From contig CAYRVX010000007.1 of assembly GCA_964427875.1 (NCBI GenBank), forward strand, positions 1 to 64,000: a DNA stretch of 64,000 bases, given 5' to 3'. The notes beneath the pieces are model-generated. The model saw only the letters and a list, made by a program, of their open reading frames with translations, had not been told where the DNA came from and did not search any database. The DNA is from CAYRVX01 sp964427875. GTDB lineage: Bacteria; Planctomycetota; Phycisphaerae; SM23-33. Of the stretch, positions 63,112-64,000 are shown piece after piece (the first letter of the stretch is position 1; every line of letters begins with the position of its first letter). Both the position numbers and the translations under genes were made by a program.

Positions 63112-64000
63112 TCATCCGCGCCCCCGCCCGGTCAGCCGGACCTTCAGGTCGCGGTTGACCTCCATGTCGCACCACATCGCGAACAGCATCAACTGGAGCC
63201 CCATGAGAAACAGGAACGCGCTGAACAGCGTGCTCGTGCCCGCCACCGGGCCGACGAAACAGCGGTAGAAGAACAGGTACAGCCCGAACAGCAGGCCCGC
63301 CGTGAAGGAGATCGACCCGAACGCGTAGAACAGCACCAGCGGGTGGAAGTCGCGAATGACGTACTTCCGCGTCATCCGCCAGCAGAATCGCTTGAAGATC
63401 AGCCAGGTCATCGTGGGCACCACGCGCCAGAGCTTCATCTTCGACTGCTCGCCCACGTGGTACACCGGCCGGATCGGCACGTCCGCCACGCGGAAGTCGT
63501 AGACGTTCAGCCGCACCAGGACGTCGTTCGGGTAGCCGTAGCCGCGGTAGACATTCCGGAGGTCGATCGCCCGAAGCGCCTCCAGGCTGATGGCGGTGTA
63601 GCCGGCCTGCGAGTCCGCCACGTGCCAGTAGCCGCTGGCGATCTTGGTGAGCATGCTCAGGAACGCGTTGCCGAGGAATCGGTGGCGGGGGATCGTCTCC
63701 CACGCCCCGCGGTAGAACAGCCGATTCCCCTTGGCGTAGTCGACCTGCCCGCGGGCGACGGGTCCGACGAGCAGCTCCAGCTCGCCGGGGTCCATCTGCC
63801 CGTCGCCGGCCATGACCGCGGTCACGTCGATCTCCCGCCGGACGGCCTCGAGGTAACCGGCGACGATCGCCGCCCCGACGCCGGCGTTCGACTCGTGCCG
63901 CAGAAGGACCGTGCGGGGCGGGTCGCCTTCGCCGGCGATGTGCTCGCCGACGATCTCGCCCGTGGCGTCGCTGCTGCCGTCGTCCACCACGATCGCGCAG
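63112..64000 (-). CDS. DPM1-like polyprenol-phosphate glycosyltransferase, GT2 (partial, 5' end outside window)
   Basis: 296 residues are visible; the N-terminal part lies beyond base 64000, where the frame reads CAIVVDDGSSD. Metal-binding VMAGDGQMDP is an altered DxD (AGDGQ; the paralogue has MDGDGQ). Two C-terminal membrane segments follow, as in its paralogue at 55362. It probably charges polyprenyl phosphate with a sugar for the ArnT/PMT-like enzymes downstream. It begins the first cassette as seen here; a further upstream start is expected. Confidence 0.85.
   Translation of the reverse strand, partial: CAIVVDDGSSDATGEIVGEHIAGEGDPPRTVLLRHESNAGVGAAIVAGYLEAVRREIDVTAVMAGDGQMDPGELELLVGPVARGQVDYAKGNRLFYRGAWETIPRHRFLGNAFLSMLTKIASGYWHVADSQAGYTAISLEALRAIDLRNVYRGYGYPNDVLVRLNVYDFRVADVPIRPVYHVGEQSKMKLWRVVPTMTWLIFKRFCWRMTRKYVIRDFHPLVLFYAFGSISFTAGLLFGLYLFFYRCFVGPVAGTSTLFSAFLFLMGLQLMLFAMWCDMEVNRDLKVRLTGRGRG

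Overview
The window is high-GC bacterial DNA, about 64 kb, and looks like a planctomycete, most likely from the Phycisphaerae side of the phylum. This rests on gene content, not on a marker gene: a 5,910-residue secreted protein ending in a dockerin-like pair and a PEP-CTERM sorting tail, a long leucine-rich-repeat protein, several polysaccharide hydrolases, a B12-dependent ribonucleotide reductase, and expanded families of glycosyltransferases. No rRNA, CRISPR array, integrase or intact transposase was seen. One tRNA (His) is present.

Layout. 1-6.9 kb: the 5' part of a GH29 alpha-L-fucosidase and a TPR/LRR secreted protein (both minus), then a divergent ABC sugar importer (binding protein plus two permeases, no ATPase gene). 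6.9-7.5 kb: an inverted heptamer-repeat element, then a strong promoter driving a roughly 215-nt structured RNA with five CAGGA motifs and a terminator, which resembles a CsrA-sequestering RNA. 7.5-25.2 kb: one giant PEP-CTERM protein with paired DUF1349-like and LamG-like domains and at least six diverged 215-250-residue repeats. 25.4-27.5 kb: trpB-trpA (minus), with a heptamer array running into the end of trpB. 27.8-33.2 kb: a membrane protein, a TPR/HEXXH/PDZ metalloprotease, a membrane SpoIIE-type phosphatase, and a split permease whose first half carries a NifX-like domain. 33.2-38.8 kb (minus): a NifU-like scaffold, a possible lipoprotein, trpG, a GH5-like hydrolase and a GH10 xylanase, apparently co-directional. 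39.2-42.4 kb: class II ribonucleotide reductase nrdJ behind two NrdR-like boxes spaced 31 bp apart, one lying in the promoter spacer. 42.4-43.6 kb: non-coding, with a candidate small RNA carrying two hairpins with near-identical anti-Shine-Dalgarno loops. 43.6-45.1 kb: tRNA-His, ybeY and a methyltransferase bracketed by two copies of a REP-like palindrome. 45.2-64 kb (minus): a surface-glycan locus.

The glycan locus appears to hold two parallel cassettes, 63.9-56.5 kb and 56.3-46.8 kb. Each runs DPM1-like GT2, GT4, NAD-dependent epimerase, modifying enzymes, then two ArnT/PMT-like membrane glycosyltransferases. The modifying part differs: a DegT-type aminotransferase in one, a radical SAM enzyme and a polysaccharide pyruvyl transferase in the other. 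Many junctions are ATGA or GTGA overlaps, which suggests operons with translational coupling.

All functional calls are from reading the translated sequence and motif recognition. No database or folding program was run. RNA and promoter calls are hypotheses from visible motifs.
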